From Desulfobacteraceae bacterium (lineage in GTDB: Bacteria > Desulfobacterota > DSM-4660 > Desulfatiglandales > Desulfatiglandaceae): DNA of 9,099 nucleotides. Position 1 is the first letter of the stretch; every line of letters starts with the position of its first letter. The notes beneath the pieces were generated by a model. It did no database searches. It was not told the DNA's origin and saw only the letters and a list, made by a program, of their open reading frames with translations. The DNA is taken from assembly GCA_020349865.1 (NCBI GenBank), contig CP070700.1:3755863-3764961 (forward strand). Reading direction: 5' to 3'. Positions 1-6,790 of the stretch are shown piece by piece. A program made the position numbers and the translations under genes.

Positions 1-43
1 AAGCGTTCCCGCTTGTCGGGGCTGTTTGGGGAACCAAAACAAA

Positions 44-72
44 TTCCTTATCAGGAGAAAGGCCGAAAGGAG
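44..72 (+). promoter_or_regulatory. rpsF leader with possible S6:S18 autoregulatory fold over the ribosome binding site
   Basis: The ribosome binding site AAAGGAG (66-72) lies 9 bases before the rpsF ATG. TTCCTT at 44-49 can pair with AAGGAG at 67-72 (one G-T pair), which would hide this site. A CCG at 63-65 sits unpaired beside that stem. Known S6:S18-binding leaders in many bacteria use a bulged CCG next to a stem near rpsF, so this could be such a control element. The fold was drawn by eye and other pairings exist (TCCT 45-48 with AGGA 53-56). A GGAA-capped hairpin at 25-38 lies upstream. The regulatory reading is inference. Confidence 0.3.
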
Positions 73-81
73 AAAGAAGAT

Positions 82-510
82 ATGAGATACTATGAAACAC
101 TCTATCTCATCAACCCTGATCTGGCGGTGGATGATTATAGAAAAGTAGTGGACAAGTTTAACAGCCTTATTGAGAAAAACAACGGCGCTATTATCAAGCT
201 CGATGAATGGGGTAAGAAGACCTTAGCTTATGATGTAAAAAAATTCGATAAAGGGTATTATGTCCTCTTAAACTACTGTGGGGAGCCTGATCTCCTTGTA
301 GAGCTTCGGCGGAATTTCAAATTGGATGACAGGGTCCTCAAATATCAGACGATCAAGCTGAGTAACAATGCAGACCCTGAAGCGTTAAAGGCAAAAACAG
401 GGGAAGGTGAAGAAGAGGCCCACGAGGAAACTAAGCCGGCAGCGGAAGTGAGCCCAGAAGAAAATGGTGAGTTCGTAAAGAATCAAGAGGGTGAAAATGG
501 CGTACAATAG
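82..510 (+). CDS. rpsF: Small ribosomal subunit protein S6
   Basis: This 142-residue protein is ribosomal protein S6, which pairs with S18 on the platform of the 30S subunit. The family signature is clear from the start: [13 protein letters not shown], then [23 protein letters not shown] around residues 40-63, where the LAY..KK..KG.Y pattern is typical of S6. Residues from about 96 on form an acidic, low-complexity tail rich in Glu, as is common in this family and probably disordered. The ATG at 82 was chosen because a strong AAAGGAG lies 9 bases upstream and homology to S6 starts exactly there; an upstream in-frame TTG at 13 adds unrelated residues. The last 14 bases overlap rpsR. It is the first visible gene of the operon. 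The identification is secure. Confidence 0.97.
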   Translation: MRYYETLYLINPDLAVDDYRKVVDKFNSLIEKNNGAIIKLDEWGKKTLAYDVKKFDKGYYVLLNYCGEPDLLVELRRNFKLDDRVLKYQTIKLSNNADPEALKAKTGEGEEEAHEETKPAAEVSPEENGEFVKNQEGENGVQ

Positions 511-775
511 AAGAGATAGTGGAAATACAAATGATAGGAAAAAATTCAGGAGAACCTATCACCGAAGAAAAGTATGTAAGTTTTGTGCTGATAGTAACAT
601 TATTATTGACTATAAGGACTACAAGACCCTCAGGTATTTTACAACAGAACGGGGAAAGATCACACCGCGTAGAATCTCGGGTAATTGTGCCAAGCACCAA
701 CGAATACTCACGCTGGCCATCAAGCGGGCAAGAAATATGGCTCTATTGCCTTTCACCACATCTATTGTGAGGTAG
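497..775 (+). CDS. rpsR: Small ribosomal subunit protein S18, zinc-binding type
   Basis: This 92-residue protein is S18, the partner of S6 in the 30S platform. The core reads as S18: [18 protein letters not shown], then [14 protein letters not shown] and the end [13 protein letters not shown]. It belongs to the metal-binding (C+) form of S18: Cys27 and Cys30 form a CxxC, and Cys64 with His67 completes a CAKH site, giving four zinc ligands. E. coli S18 lacks these residues. The ATG at 497 is preferred over a GTG at 491 because AGAGG lies at a suitable distance before it. The start lies inside the end of rpsF, so the two are probably translationally coupled, which fits their equal need in the ribosome. 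The N-terminus is basic and short. Confidence 0.96.
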   Translation: MAYNRRDSGNTNDRKKFRRTYHRRKVCKFCADSNIIIDYKDYKTLRYFTTERGKITPRRISGNCAKHQRILTLAIKRARNMALLPFTTSIVR

Positions 776-779
776 TCGG

Positions 780-830
780 AAACCCCCTGGAATAAATTTC
801 GAATGAGGTTTATTAGTCTTTAGGGGGTTT
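780..830 (+). other. Strong stem-loop between rpsR and the DUF2232 gene
   Basis: AAACCCCCT at 780-788 is perfectly complementary to AGGGGGTTT at 822-830. Inside it, AATAAA (791-796) can pair with TTTATT (809-814). No T-run follows, so it is not a classical intrinsic terminator. It sits 5 bases after the S18 stop and 17 bases before the next ATG. It could be an internal attenuator, an RNase processing site or a 3'-end stabiliser that lets S6/S18 be made in excess of the downstream proteins. The structure is seen directly; the role is inference. Confidence 0.6.
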
Positions 831-847
831 GCCACTCCTGTGATCCC

Positions 848-1786
848 ATGAAAATTACAGACGTGTTGGGGTGTGTGGGCTGGGGGGCTTTTATTATTGT
901 ATCCTCCGTGTGGATTCCCTTTGTTGGCCCGTTTCTCAGTCTGCTAACCCCTTTGCCATTCCTTTATTATTCAATCAAACTGGGAATTTATCAGGGCATA
1001 AAGCTTGCTGCCATAGGAACCCTCACCGTTGGGCTATTTGCAAAGCTGACGGGATACCCACAAATCATTCTCTTTTGCGTGGAGTTCAGCCTCCTGGGGC
1101 TCCTTTTATCCGAGCTTTTTAGAAGAAAGCTTGATCTTGGGCAGACGGTTTTTTTCGCAACGGTGTTCATGCTGTTGCTGAGTCTTGGGTTCCTGTTTTT
1201 TATTGCTCTCTTAAAAAACATGGGGCCGCTTGAGATGATGCTTAACTACTTACAGGGTCAGCTACAAGTGACCGTTAAGGCATATGAAGAAATGGGAATG
1301 CCGCAGGAAAATGCCATTGAGCTGGAGGCGTACACAAAGGCCTTTATAGCTGCCATTTCAAAAATTTATCTATCTCTTATGGTTATCGGCACAGGATTTG
1401 CCGTTTGGCTTAATGTTGTTCTATCCAGACCATTATTCAGGAAGGGAAATCTTGAGTATCCGGCTTTCACTCGTGCGGACCGATGGCAGGCGCCAGATAG
1501 TTTAGTTTGGGGGGTGATTGTTGCAGGTTTTGCTTTATTTTTGTCATCGGGAAGTATAAAATTAATTGCTATTAATGCCCTGATAATCATAATGACTATT
1601 TACCTTTTTCACGGGTTGTCCATCGTTCTGTTTTTCTTGAACAAACATCGTGTTGCAACCTGGATGAGGATCGCCATCTACGTTTTGATTATAGTTCAAC
1701 AGCTTTTTTTTGTGGTTTTGGCTCTCGCAGGGCTGTTCGATCAATGGATTGATTTCAGGAAAATACACAGGAGAATGGAAAGCTGA
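848..1786 (+). CDS. DUF2232 (YybS-like) polytopic inner membrane protein
   Basis: This 312-residue, very hydrophobic protein has about eight or nine membrane segments, near residues 10-26, 28-42, 52-70, 72-90, 97-121, 168-192, 217-235, 238-262 and 273-295. One larger soluble loop (about 122-165) contains charged helix-forming sequence. It fits the DUF2232/YybS family by hydropathy, by length, by the C-terminal G.FD.W.DFR ending (GLFDQWIDFRKIH), and by position: this family is typically found between rpsR and rplI or beside rplI-dnaB. Its biochemical function is not known. No enzyme motif is visible; a transporter-like or regulatory membrane role is possible but unsupported. The ATG at 848 has no good ribosome binding site, which is odd for an operon gene and may relate to the stem-loop just upstream. 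Confidence 0.82.
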   Translation: MKITDVLGCVGWGAFIIVSSVWIPFVGPFLSLLTPLPFLYYSIKLGIYQGIKLAAIGTLTVGLFAKLTGYPQIILFCVEFSLLGLLLSELFRRKLDLGQTVFFATVFMLLLSLGFLFFIALLKNMGPLEMMLNYLQGQLQVTVKAYEEMGMPQENAIELEAYTKAFIAAISKIYLSLMVIGTGFAVWLNVVLSRPLFRKGNLEYPAFTRADRWQAPDSLVWGVIVAGFALFLSSGSIKLIAINALIIIMTIYLFHGLSIVLFFLNKHRVATWMRIAIYVLIIVQQLFFVVLALAGLFDQWIDFRKIHRRMES

Positions 1787-1809
1787 TTTCATTGACGGAG
1801 GGACTACGA

Positions 1810-2268
1810 ATGAAAATTATTCTGCGACAGGATGTGGACGAATTAGGCCTCGAAGGAGATATTATCAATGTGGCCAATGGTTATGGGCGTAATTATCTGA
1901 TACCAAAGGGTATCGCCCTTGAGGCCACCCCTCAAAATAAAAAGGCCCTCGAATTGCAGAGGAAAAAGATTGAGGTCAGAAGGGTAAAAGCCAGGGGGGA
2001 GGCTGAGAAACTGAAACAAAAGGTAGAAGAAATCGTGATCACTCTTTCACAGAAGGCCGGTGAAGAGGGGAAACTTTACGGCTCAGTCACCAGTATGGAT
2101 ATCGCTTCTGATCTCGAAAAAAAGGGCATCGTCATTGATCGGAGAAAGATACTTCTTGAGAAGCCAATAAAAACCCTTGGAGAGTTCGAGGTCCCGGTAA
2201 AGATCTACCCCGAGGTCATAGCTGACATTAAAGTGGTTGTTGCCCCTGAGGAAGGCAAAGAGGGATAA
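1810..2268 (+). CDS. rplI: Large ribosomal subunit protein L9
   Basis: This 152-residue protein is L9, which binds 23S rRNA near the L1 stalk base and reaches out from the 50S subunit. The N-terminal rRNA-binding domain carries the L9 signature: G16-D-I-I-N-V-A-N-G-Y-G-R-N-Y-L-I-P-K-G-I-A. A long charged helix (about residues 40-75, rich in Lys, Arg and Glu) links it to the C-terminal domain with GKLYGSVT and the ending typical of the family. Length is close to the E. coli protein. The ATG at 1810 follows GGAGGGA at 1797-1803; a TTG at 1792 would add six residues and swallow that site. It lies 23 bases after the DUF2232 gene and its stop overlaps the dnaB start. Confidence 0.97.
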   Translation: MKIILRQDVDELGLEGDIINVANGYGRNYLIPKGIALEATPQNKKALELQRKKIEVRRVKARGEAEKLKQKVEEIVITLSQKAGEEGKLYGSVTSMDIASDLEKKGIVIDRRKILLEKPIKTLGEFEVPVKIYPEVIADIKVVVAPEEGKEG

Positions 2269-3632
2269 TGCCTCAAGCAAAAGAAAAAGTAGATCCCACC
2301 TATTTGAAAGTTCCACCACATAATATTGATGCGGAGCAGGCTATATTAGGTGCGATATTGATCAATAATGACGCCATGAACCAGATCCTGGATATTCTCT
2401 CTCCTGATGATTTCTACCGGGAGACCCATATGTCGATTTTTGAAGGCATGGTCTATTTATATAATAATAGCGAACCAATTGATATGATTACACTGTCTCG
2501 TTTTCTTGTTAGTAAAAACCTTTTAGAAAGGGTAGGAGGGGCCGACTACCTGGCCTCAATGGTTGAGGCTGTTTCCACTTCCGCTGGAGTAATTCACCAC
2601 GCCCAGATTATTAAGGACCTCTCCGTTCGGAGGAAGCTAATCAGCCAGTGTTCCGCCATTTCTGAGTCCTGCTTTCAGGAATGGGAAGAGACCGAGGGCC
2701 TTCTTGAGCTGGCTGAACAGTCCATTTTTGATATTGCAGAGGAGCAGGTCAAAGAGGGCTTTGAGAGCCTAGACCAGGTTATTAAAGGCAGTTTTAAAAA
2801 GCTTGAGGATACAGCAGCCTTTGATGGATTTGTGACCGGCGTTCCCACCGATTTTAGGGATTTTGATCGGTTGACTGCTGGCCTGCAGCCCTCGGATATG
2901 ATAATTATTGCTGGCAGACCCAGGATGGGAAAAACAGCCCTGGCTCTCAATATTGGGTATAATGCGGCAAAAAGGACCAGGAAAGGGGTGGCTGTTTTTT
3001 CTCTGGAGATGTCCAAGCAGCAGCTGGGTATCAGGATGTTGGGGTCTGATGCCGGTATTAACGCCACCAAATTGAGGACAGGGTTCTTGAGGGACAAAGA
3101 ATGGGAGCGCTTGACAGACGCAGCCAATAGACTGTCAGAACTGCCTATATTTATTGATGACAGTTCGGCCATCAGCGTGCTGGAGATGAAGGCGAAATGC
3201 AGGAGGTTAAAAAAATCCCATGATCTGGCCCTTGTCATAGTTGACTATTTGCAGTTGATTCAGGGCCGCAGATCCGCTGAATCCCGGCAGCTTGAAATAT
3301 CCGAGATATCAAGAATGCTCAAGGCATTGGCAAAGGATCTCAATGTGCCCGTGCTGGCCCTGTCCCAGTTAAACAGAAAGGTGGAAGATAGGCCCAACAA
3401 GAGACCCCAGTTGGCAGACTTAAGGGAAAGCGGTGCCATTGAGCAGGATGCAGACGTGATTGCCTTTATTTACAGGGACGAAGTATACCACCCGGATTCA
3501 GAAGAAAACCGTAATATCGCTGAGATTATTTTGGCCAAACAGAGAAATGGCCCAACCGGGTATTTCAAATTGACTTTCCGCAAAGAACTTACAGCCTTTG
3601 GAGACTACACAGAAGAGCAACCGGCCATGTAA
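2268..3632 (+). CDS. dnaB: Replicative DNA helicase DnaB
   Basis: This 454-residue protein is the ring helicase that unwinds DNA at the replication fork and recruits primase. The N-terminal DnaB domain begins at P16-P-H-N-I-D-A-E-Q-A-I-L-G and runs to about residue 115. The RecA-like domain shows Walker A G216-R-P-R-M-G-K-T223, Walker B V-I-V-D326-Y-L-Q-L, then LALSQLNR, LRESGAIEQDAD and the KQRNGPTG motif near the end. Length is normal and no intein or frameshift is present. The Walker A has Arg219 where Ser or Gly is more usual; the catalytic Lys222 and Thr223 are intact. The ATG shares a base with the rplI stop (TAATG), implying translational coupling, with AGAGG at 2260-2264. The operon probably ends at the terminator about 140 bases downstream. 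Confidence 0.97.
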   Translation: MPQAKEKVDPTYLKVPPHNIDAEQAILGAILINNDAMNQILDILSPDDFYRETHMSIFEGMVYLYNNSEPIDMITLSRFLVSKNLLERVGGADYLASMVEAVSTSAGVIHHAQIIKDLSVRRKLISQCSAISESCFQEWEETEGLLELAEQSIFDIAEEQVKEGFESLDQVIKGSFKKLEDTAAFDGFVTGVPTDFRDFDRLTAGLQPSDMIIIAGRPRMGKTALALNIGYNAAKRTRKGVAVFSLEMSKQQLGIRMLGSDAGINATKLRTGFLRDKEWERLTDAANRLSELPIFIDDSSAISVLEMKAKCRRLKKSHDLALVIVDYLQLIQGRRSAESRQLEISEISRMLKALAKDLNVPVLALSQLNRKVEDRPNKRPQLADLRESGAIEQDADVIAFIYRDEVYHPDSEENRNIAEIILAKQRNGPTGYFKLTFRKELTAFGDYTEEQPAM

Positions 3633-3774
3633 ACCCTAATGTTACAAATCCACACCGGCCAAAACCGATACGCCCGCCCCATTGCACACCATCTGTGACT
3701 GTGCGTTCCTCGGTAAGGATCTCACGTATGGGTAAATACACTACAAACGTTATGGCTGCAAACAGTCCGGTACT
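3633..3774. other. Non-coding gap between dnaB and its terminator
   Basis: No gene is supported here. Reading frames on both strands are short: a plus-strand frame from ATG 3643 gives 19 residues, and a minus-strand frame covering the gap stays open for about 60 codons but has no convincing start or recognised domain. No tRNA, repeat array or clear promoter was seen. It is probably a 3' untranslated region, possibly with decayed sequence. Confidence 0.5.
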
Positions 3775-3797
3775 GGGCGCACTCTAGCGCCTTTTTT
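3775..3797 (+). terminator. Rho-independent terminator of the rpsF-dnaB operon
   Basis: GGCGC (3776-3780) and GCGCC (3787-3791) form a perfect GC stem around the loop ACTCTA, followed at once by six T (3792-3797). The G at 3775 can extend the stem with the first T. This is a classical intrinsic terminator in the plus direction. It separates the dnaB operon from hflX, so hflX probably has its own promoter. Confidence 0.85.
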
Positions 3798-3849
3798 CCT
3801 GGATGCAGGTCGAAAATGTTAGGGTAAAGATTTGTTCAAAAGGGCTTAA

Positions 3850-4005
3850 GCCATCGAGAAAGTACATGGTAAAATAGGCGGCCTCAAGGCCAGCCAACAG
3901 AGACGACTCCAGAACCTTTACCGCCGCAGGCTATCCAGCCATGAGATTGTTTCTCATGAATTAACCCGCCAGATTTCTTCCATCTCCTGCGATATTAAAA
4001 GACAG
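3850..4005 (+). other. In-frame conserved N-terminal extension of HflX without a canonical start codon
   Basis: From the TAA at 3847-3849 to the GTG at 4006 the hflX frame is open and reads like the N-terminus of long-type HflX proteins: ...EKVHGKIGGLKASQ, then LQNLYRRRL and SHELTRQIS. It runs straight into the HflX core. Yet no ATG, GTG or TTG occurs in this frame within the stretch. The expected position of the initiator is at or near the ATC at 3853, which has AAAAGGG (3838-3844) 8 bases upstream. Either ATC is a rare initiator, or a point change or sequencing error hit the start codon. Confidence 0.65.
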
Positions 4006-5493
4006 GTGGCCTTGCTTTTGACCCGAAAAGGGGAGGTGGCCTTTGTGATCGTGGGCGATTACAAGCACATATCTATTCCTGACCTGGGCAAGTACAGGCT
4101 TGGAACCACCCGCCTCAAAGGCCTTCGATGCGTACACACCCACATAAATGGAGAGCCGCTTTCAGAGGAGGACATAACGGACTTAGTGCTGCTTGGCCTG
4201 GACCTTATGGTGTGCGTGCAGGTAAACGAAAAAGGGATTCCAGGTCCCATTTGTTATGCCAATATCTTGCCAGATAACAGGAATGGAAAGGGATGGATTC
4301 TCAATCGGGCTGCAGATATCGGACAATTGAACGTCGATTTCGTGGAAATGATTCAGTCCCTTGAAGAGGAACTAACGAGGACTCGGGTTGGACGCTCTCT
4401 GGAAAGGAAAGAGAGGGCTCTCCTGGTTGGCGTGACAACGGGTCCCAAATGGCAGGAAGAAGGGTACCTTGATGAGCTGGAAGATCTTGCAGTTTCCGAC
4501 AACATAGAGGTGGTTGGGAGAGTGGTTCAGCTGATTAAAAAGGCGGACCCACGTTTTTTAATAAGAAAGGGAAAGCTGGGCGAATTGGCGCTTCGGTGCC
4601 TCCAGACGGATTCTAATCTCTTGATATTTAACCATGAGTTAACACCTGCCCAGGTGAAAAATCTAACGGATTTCACTGAGTTGAAGATCATTGATCGAAG
4701 CCAGCTCATTCTTGATATATTTGCCAGGCGAGCCGTGACCCGGGAAGGGAAAATCCAGGTGGAACTTGCCCAGCTGAAGTACTTGCTCCCGAGGCTGGCT
4801 ACAAAGAATACCGCCATGTCCAGGCTGACCGGAGGAATCGGGGGCAGGGGGCCTGGCGAGACAAAATTGGAAATTAACCGGCGCCGCGTAAGGGAAAGGA
4901 TAGCAAGGTTGAACCTGGAGCTCAAGGATATCAAACGCCAGCGAGAGGGAAGGAGGCGGCTGAGGGATGTCAGACTGCTGCCTGTCATATCCATCGTGGG
5001 ATATACCAATGCCGGCAAATCTACACTCTTGAATACACTAACTCATAGCCGGGTGGGCGCCAAAAACCGTCTATTTGAAACATTGGATCCCAGCAGCAGA
5101 CGGCTAAGATTCCCCCGGGACAGGGAAGTAATCATCACGGATACGGTCGGTTTCATTAGAAACCTTCCGAAGAGTCTTATGGAGGCCTTTGCCGCAACGT
5201 TGGAAGAACTCCATGATGCGGATTTATTACTGCATGTCGTGGATGCGACGAGCCCTCATTTGGAAAAACAGATTGCGACTGTTGAAGAAATCCTGGTCAA
5301 CCTAGACCTGAAAAGGATTCACACCCTTTTGCTTCTTAATAAGGCTGACCTTTTAAATCTTAAAGAAACACATGCTCTGTCGAAAAAAATGGGAGGGGTT
5401 GCCATTTCAGCTCTTAACCCTCCCAGTTTATTAGAACTGATGAAAAAAATTGAGGCCCTTATATGGCCAGACTTTTCCAGCCTGATGACTTAA
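4006..5493 (+). CDS. hflX: Ribosome-associated GTPase HflX (conserved frame extends upstream to about 3853)
   Basis: HflX is a GTPase that binds the 50S subunit and splits or rescues stalled ribosomes, notably under heat stress. Numbered from the GTG at 4006 (495 residues), the order is a long-type N-terminal region (IPDLGKYRLG, RLKGLRCVHTH), the HflX nucleotide-binding-like domain, and the glycine-rich hallmark GGIGGRGPGETKLE at about 276-289 with a coiled-coil helix after it. The GTPase domain follows: G1 GYTNAGKST (332-340), G2 Thr359 in ETLDPSSRR, G3 D379-T-V-G-F-I-R-N-L-P, G4 N445-K-A-D, and G5 SAL at about 468. All catalytic motifs are intact. GTG 4006 is only the first canonical start: it lacks a ribosome binding site, and homology continues 51 codons upstream, giving about 546 residues, normal for the long form. 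The 3' end overlaps apbE on the other strand by 35 bases. Confidence 0.93.
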   Translation: MALLLTRKGEVAFVIVGDYKHISIPDLGKYRLGTTRLKGLRCVHTHINGEPLSEEDITDLVLLGLDLMVCVQVNEKGIPGPICYANILPDNRNGKGWILNRAADIGQLNVDFVEMIQSLEEELTRTRVGRSLERKERALLVGVTTGPKWQEEGYLDELEDLAVSDNIEVVGRVVQLIKKADPRFLIRKGKLGELALRCLQTDSNLLIFNHELTPAQVKNLTDFTELKIIDRSQLILDIFARRAVTREGKIQVELAQLKYLLPRLATKNTAMSRLTGGIGGRGPGETKLEINRRRVRERIARLNLELKDIKRQREGRRRLRDVRLLPVISIVGYTNAGKSTLLNTLTHSRVGAKNRLFETLDPSSRRLRFPRDREVIITDTVGFIRNLPKSLMEAFAATLEELHDADLLLHVVDATSPHLEKQIATVEEILVNLDLKRIHTLLLLNKADLLNLKETHALSKKMGGVAISALNPPSLLELMKKIEALIWPDFSSLMT

Positions 5494-6520
5494 AAGTCTT
5501 GCCTCCTTTAGCTATTATAAGACATTCACACCCTTTAAGAGAATCGATGAACCGGTTCGCATGGGTTGAATTCATGACAAATACGCTCGTTGAAAGGGCG
5601 TCCGCATCCATAGCTGTCTGGGCTACGACCGATACGCTGGTGTTCAATACGGGTGAAAGCCCTGTCCTGGGGTCAATAATATGGTGAAACATCTTTTCCC
5701 GATCAAAATAGACCTCATAATTCCCAGAAGTGGCGACAGCCGCATCGGTCAGGCGGATAATGTCAGGATATTGTTTCTTTTTCTTGGGATCCTGGATGGC
5801 CACGGTCCATGTTTTCTTATCGCCCCTTGACCCCATGGCCCTGATGTCCCCCCCGGCATTAATGAGGTGATTCTTTATTTTGTGCCTGGCAAGAATCCTT
5901 GAGGCCCTGTCCACAATATAGCCTTTTGCTATACCGTCCAAGGTAATTCCCATCCCCGGCCTTGTGAACCGGATAGTGCTCCCTTTAAGTACGATTTTGT
6001 CCGAACCCACTAAATCGAGCGCCTGACCCAATTGTTTTTCGGTAGGATGGCTGTCCTTGCCAAGGGCAAACTTTTCCCTAAACAGATCAACAACAGGTTT
6101 AACCGATATATCAAAGGCCTGGTGGGTAAGTCGGTAATAGGCCATTGCCCTAACAACCACTTCAGCAACCTCAGGAGGGGCGTCTTTCAAGAAACCTTCA
6201 CTGTTCAATTGGGACACTGCGGTTGCGCCATCAAAACGACTCATGGATCGTGTAAGCCGTTCTATTTCTTGGAAGGCCTGGCCCATTGCCTCTTCTGCCT
6301 TATCCCTGGATGGGTGGATAAGGGTTATTGAGACAAAGGTCCCCATGGCCAACCGGGTCTTAGAAACCTTGTAGGTCTCACGATCAAATTTTACTGCCTC
6401 GGCTATTGCAGGCATGATACAGGGCGAGGCCAGGCCCAAACCAAGCAGGCCGGATAGCTTTAAAAAGGACCTTCGGTTCAGGCCCCCATTTACTTGGAAT
6501 ACGGTAGTATCTTTTTTCAT
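5459..6520 (-). CDS. apbE: FAD:protein FMN transferase ApbE, Tat-exported
   Basis: ApbE uses FAD to attach FMN through a phosphoester bond to Ser or Thr of exported or membrane proteins such as the NqrC and RnfG subunits. The 353-residue protein starts with a twin-arginine signal: N15-R16-R17-S-F-L-K, a hydrophobic stretch to about residue 33, and a likely cleavage near AEA42. The core shows MGT (59-61), FDISV (136-140), DGIAKG (195-200), NAGGDI (221-226), SGNYE (265-269), HIIDPRTG (280-287) and D305-A-D307-A-L-S-T311, where Asp307 and Thr311 match the known metal-binding pair. Everything is intact and length is normal. The ATG has a good GGAAGG ribosome site on the minus strand. It follows ribF, which makes its FAD substrate. 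No flavinylated target protein is present in the window. Confidence 0.95.
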   Translation of the reverse strand: MKKDTTVFQVNGGLNRRSFLKLSGLLGLGLASPCIMPAIAEAVKFDRETYKVSKTRLAMGTFVSITLIHPSRDKAEEAMGQAFQEIERLTRSMSRFDGATAVSQLNSEGFLKDAPPEVAEVVVRAMAYYRLTHQAFDISVKPVVDLFREKFALGKDSHPTEKQLGQALDLVGSDKIVLKGSTIRFTRPGMGITLDGIAKGYIVDRASRILARHKIKNHLINAGGDIRAMGSRGDKKTWTVAIQDPKKKKQYPDIIRLTDAAVATSGNYEVYFDREKMFHHIIDPRTGLSPVLNTSVSVVAQTAMDADALSTSVFVMNSTHANRFIDSLKGCECLIIAKGGKTFKSSGWKSLAI

Positions 6521-6539
6521 TTTATCCTTCCGTTATGGG

Positions 6540-6570
6540 TTTCGGCCCTGGTAAATCCCTGGGCCGGAAA
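6540..6570 (-). other. Stem-loop in the apbE leader
   Basis: TTTCGGCCC (6540-6548) pairs with GGGCCGGAAA (6561-6570), nine base pairs with one bulged base and a 12-base loop. On the minus strand this lies 20 bases before the apbE ATG and would be at the very 5' end of a transcript from the candidate promoter just upstream. No T-run follows, so it is not a typical terminator. It might stabilise the mRNA; no function is known. Confidence 0.5.
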
Positions 6571-6574
6571 CACT

Positions 6575-6604
6575 TTTATACGGATTTTACAAGAAATGCA
6601 ACAA
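6575..6604 (-). promoter_or_regulatory. Candidate sigma-70-type promoter for apbE
   Basis: On the minus strand, TTGTTG (complement of 6599-6604) and TATAAA (complement of 6575-6580) are separated by 18 bases. Transcription would begin near 6568, about 48 bases before the ATG. The -35 matches weakly and the -10 well. If real, apbE can be transcribed independently of ribF. The motif was found by eye and is unproven. Confidence 0.4.
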
Positions 6605-6609
6605 ATTCT

Positions 6610-6787
6610 AGGAGGCTGTCCAAGAATGGCTATTTTTCCCACTCTCTGCGTCAGGCTCAAATTATAACCCTCGAAATACTTAAATGTATTCCTATGGTTA
6701 AAATTTTCGCCTTCCCCTCCGGGGCGTAGGCCCTACGGGCTGGAGGCTTGATCTTGAACAACCTATCTCATTCTCGGACAAGCTCCT
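6610..6787. repeat. Small non-coding element with imperfect terminal inverted repeats (MITE-like)
   Basis: The left end AGGAGGCTGTCCAAGAATG (6610-6628) and the reverse complement of the right end (6769-6787) match at 16 of 19 positions. Between them lies a nested imperfect palindrome: AATTATAACC (6660-6669) with GGTTAAAATT (6696-6705), and inside it AATAC (6675-6679) with GTATT (6686-6690). A GC-rich part follows, with CCCCTCCGGGG (6714-6724) and CGTAGG-C-CCTACG (6725-6737). No protein is encoded and no clear target-site duplication is seen. The general style resembles dispersed intergenic repeats of deltaproteobacterial genomes, but copy number cannot be judged from one window. It starts 3 bases after the ribF stop. 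Confidence 0.6.
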
Positions 6788-6790
6788 CGT

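Noticed and set aside
13..81. In-frame TTG start 23 codons upstream of rpsF
   Set aside because: S6 homology starts at the ATG at 82, which has a strong ribosome binding site; the extra residues are not S6-like.
2675..3238. 187-codon open frame on the minus strand inside dnaB
   Set aside because: It lies fully antisense to dnaB, whose motifs prove the plus-strand frame; composition looks like a mirror of the coding strand and no domain is recognised.
3597..3783. Minus-strand frame across the dnaB/hflX gap reading GLFAAITFVVYLPIREIL
   Set aside because: It has no convincing start, runs antisense into the dnaB end, is bounded by a stop inside the terminator hairpin, and no family is recognised. 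Kept only as possible decayed sequence.
3803..3877. 24-codon ATG frame before hflX that could feed it by a -1 slip at AAAA (3871-3874) before a TAG
   Set aside because: No ribosome binding site precedes the ATG, it starts in the tail of the terminator, and HflX-like sequence already appears in the hflX frame before the slip site, so a programmed frameshift is not needed.
4527..5018. 163-codon open frame on the minus strand inside hflX
   Set aside because: It is antisense to the hallmark HflX region and GTPase G1 motif; no domain or ribosome binding site supports it.
6390..6480. ApbE as a lipoprotein with Cys34 (LASPC)
   Set aside because: Pro before the Cys does not fit the lipobox, and a good signal peptidase I site lies near residue 42; Tat export without lipidation is more likely.
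6535..6729. 64-codon plus-strand frame between apbE and ribF
   Set aside because: It crosses the apbE leader hairpin and the inverted-repeat element, with no recognisable product.
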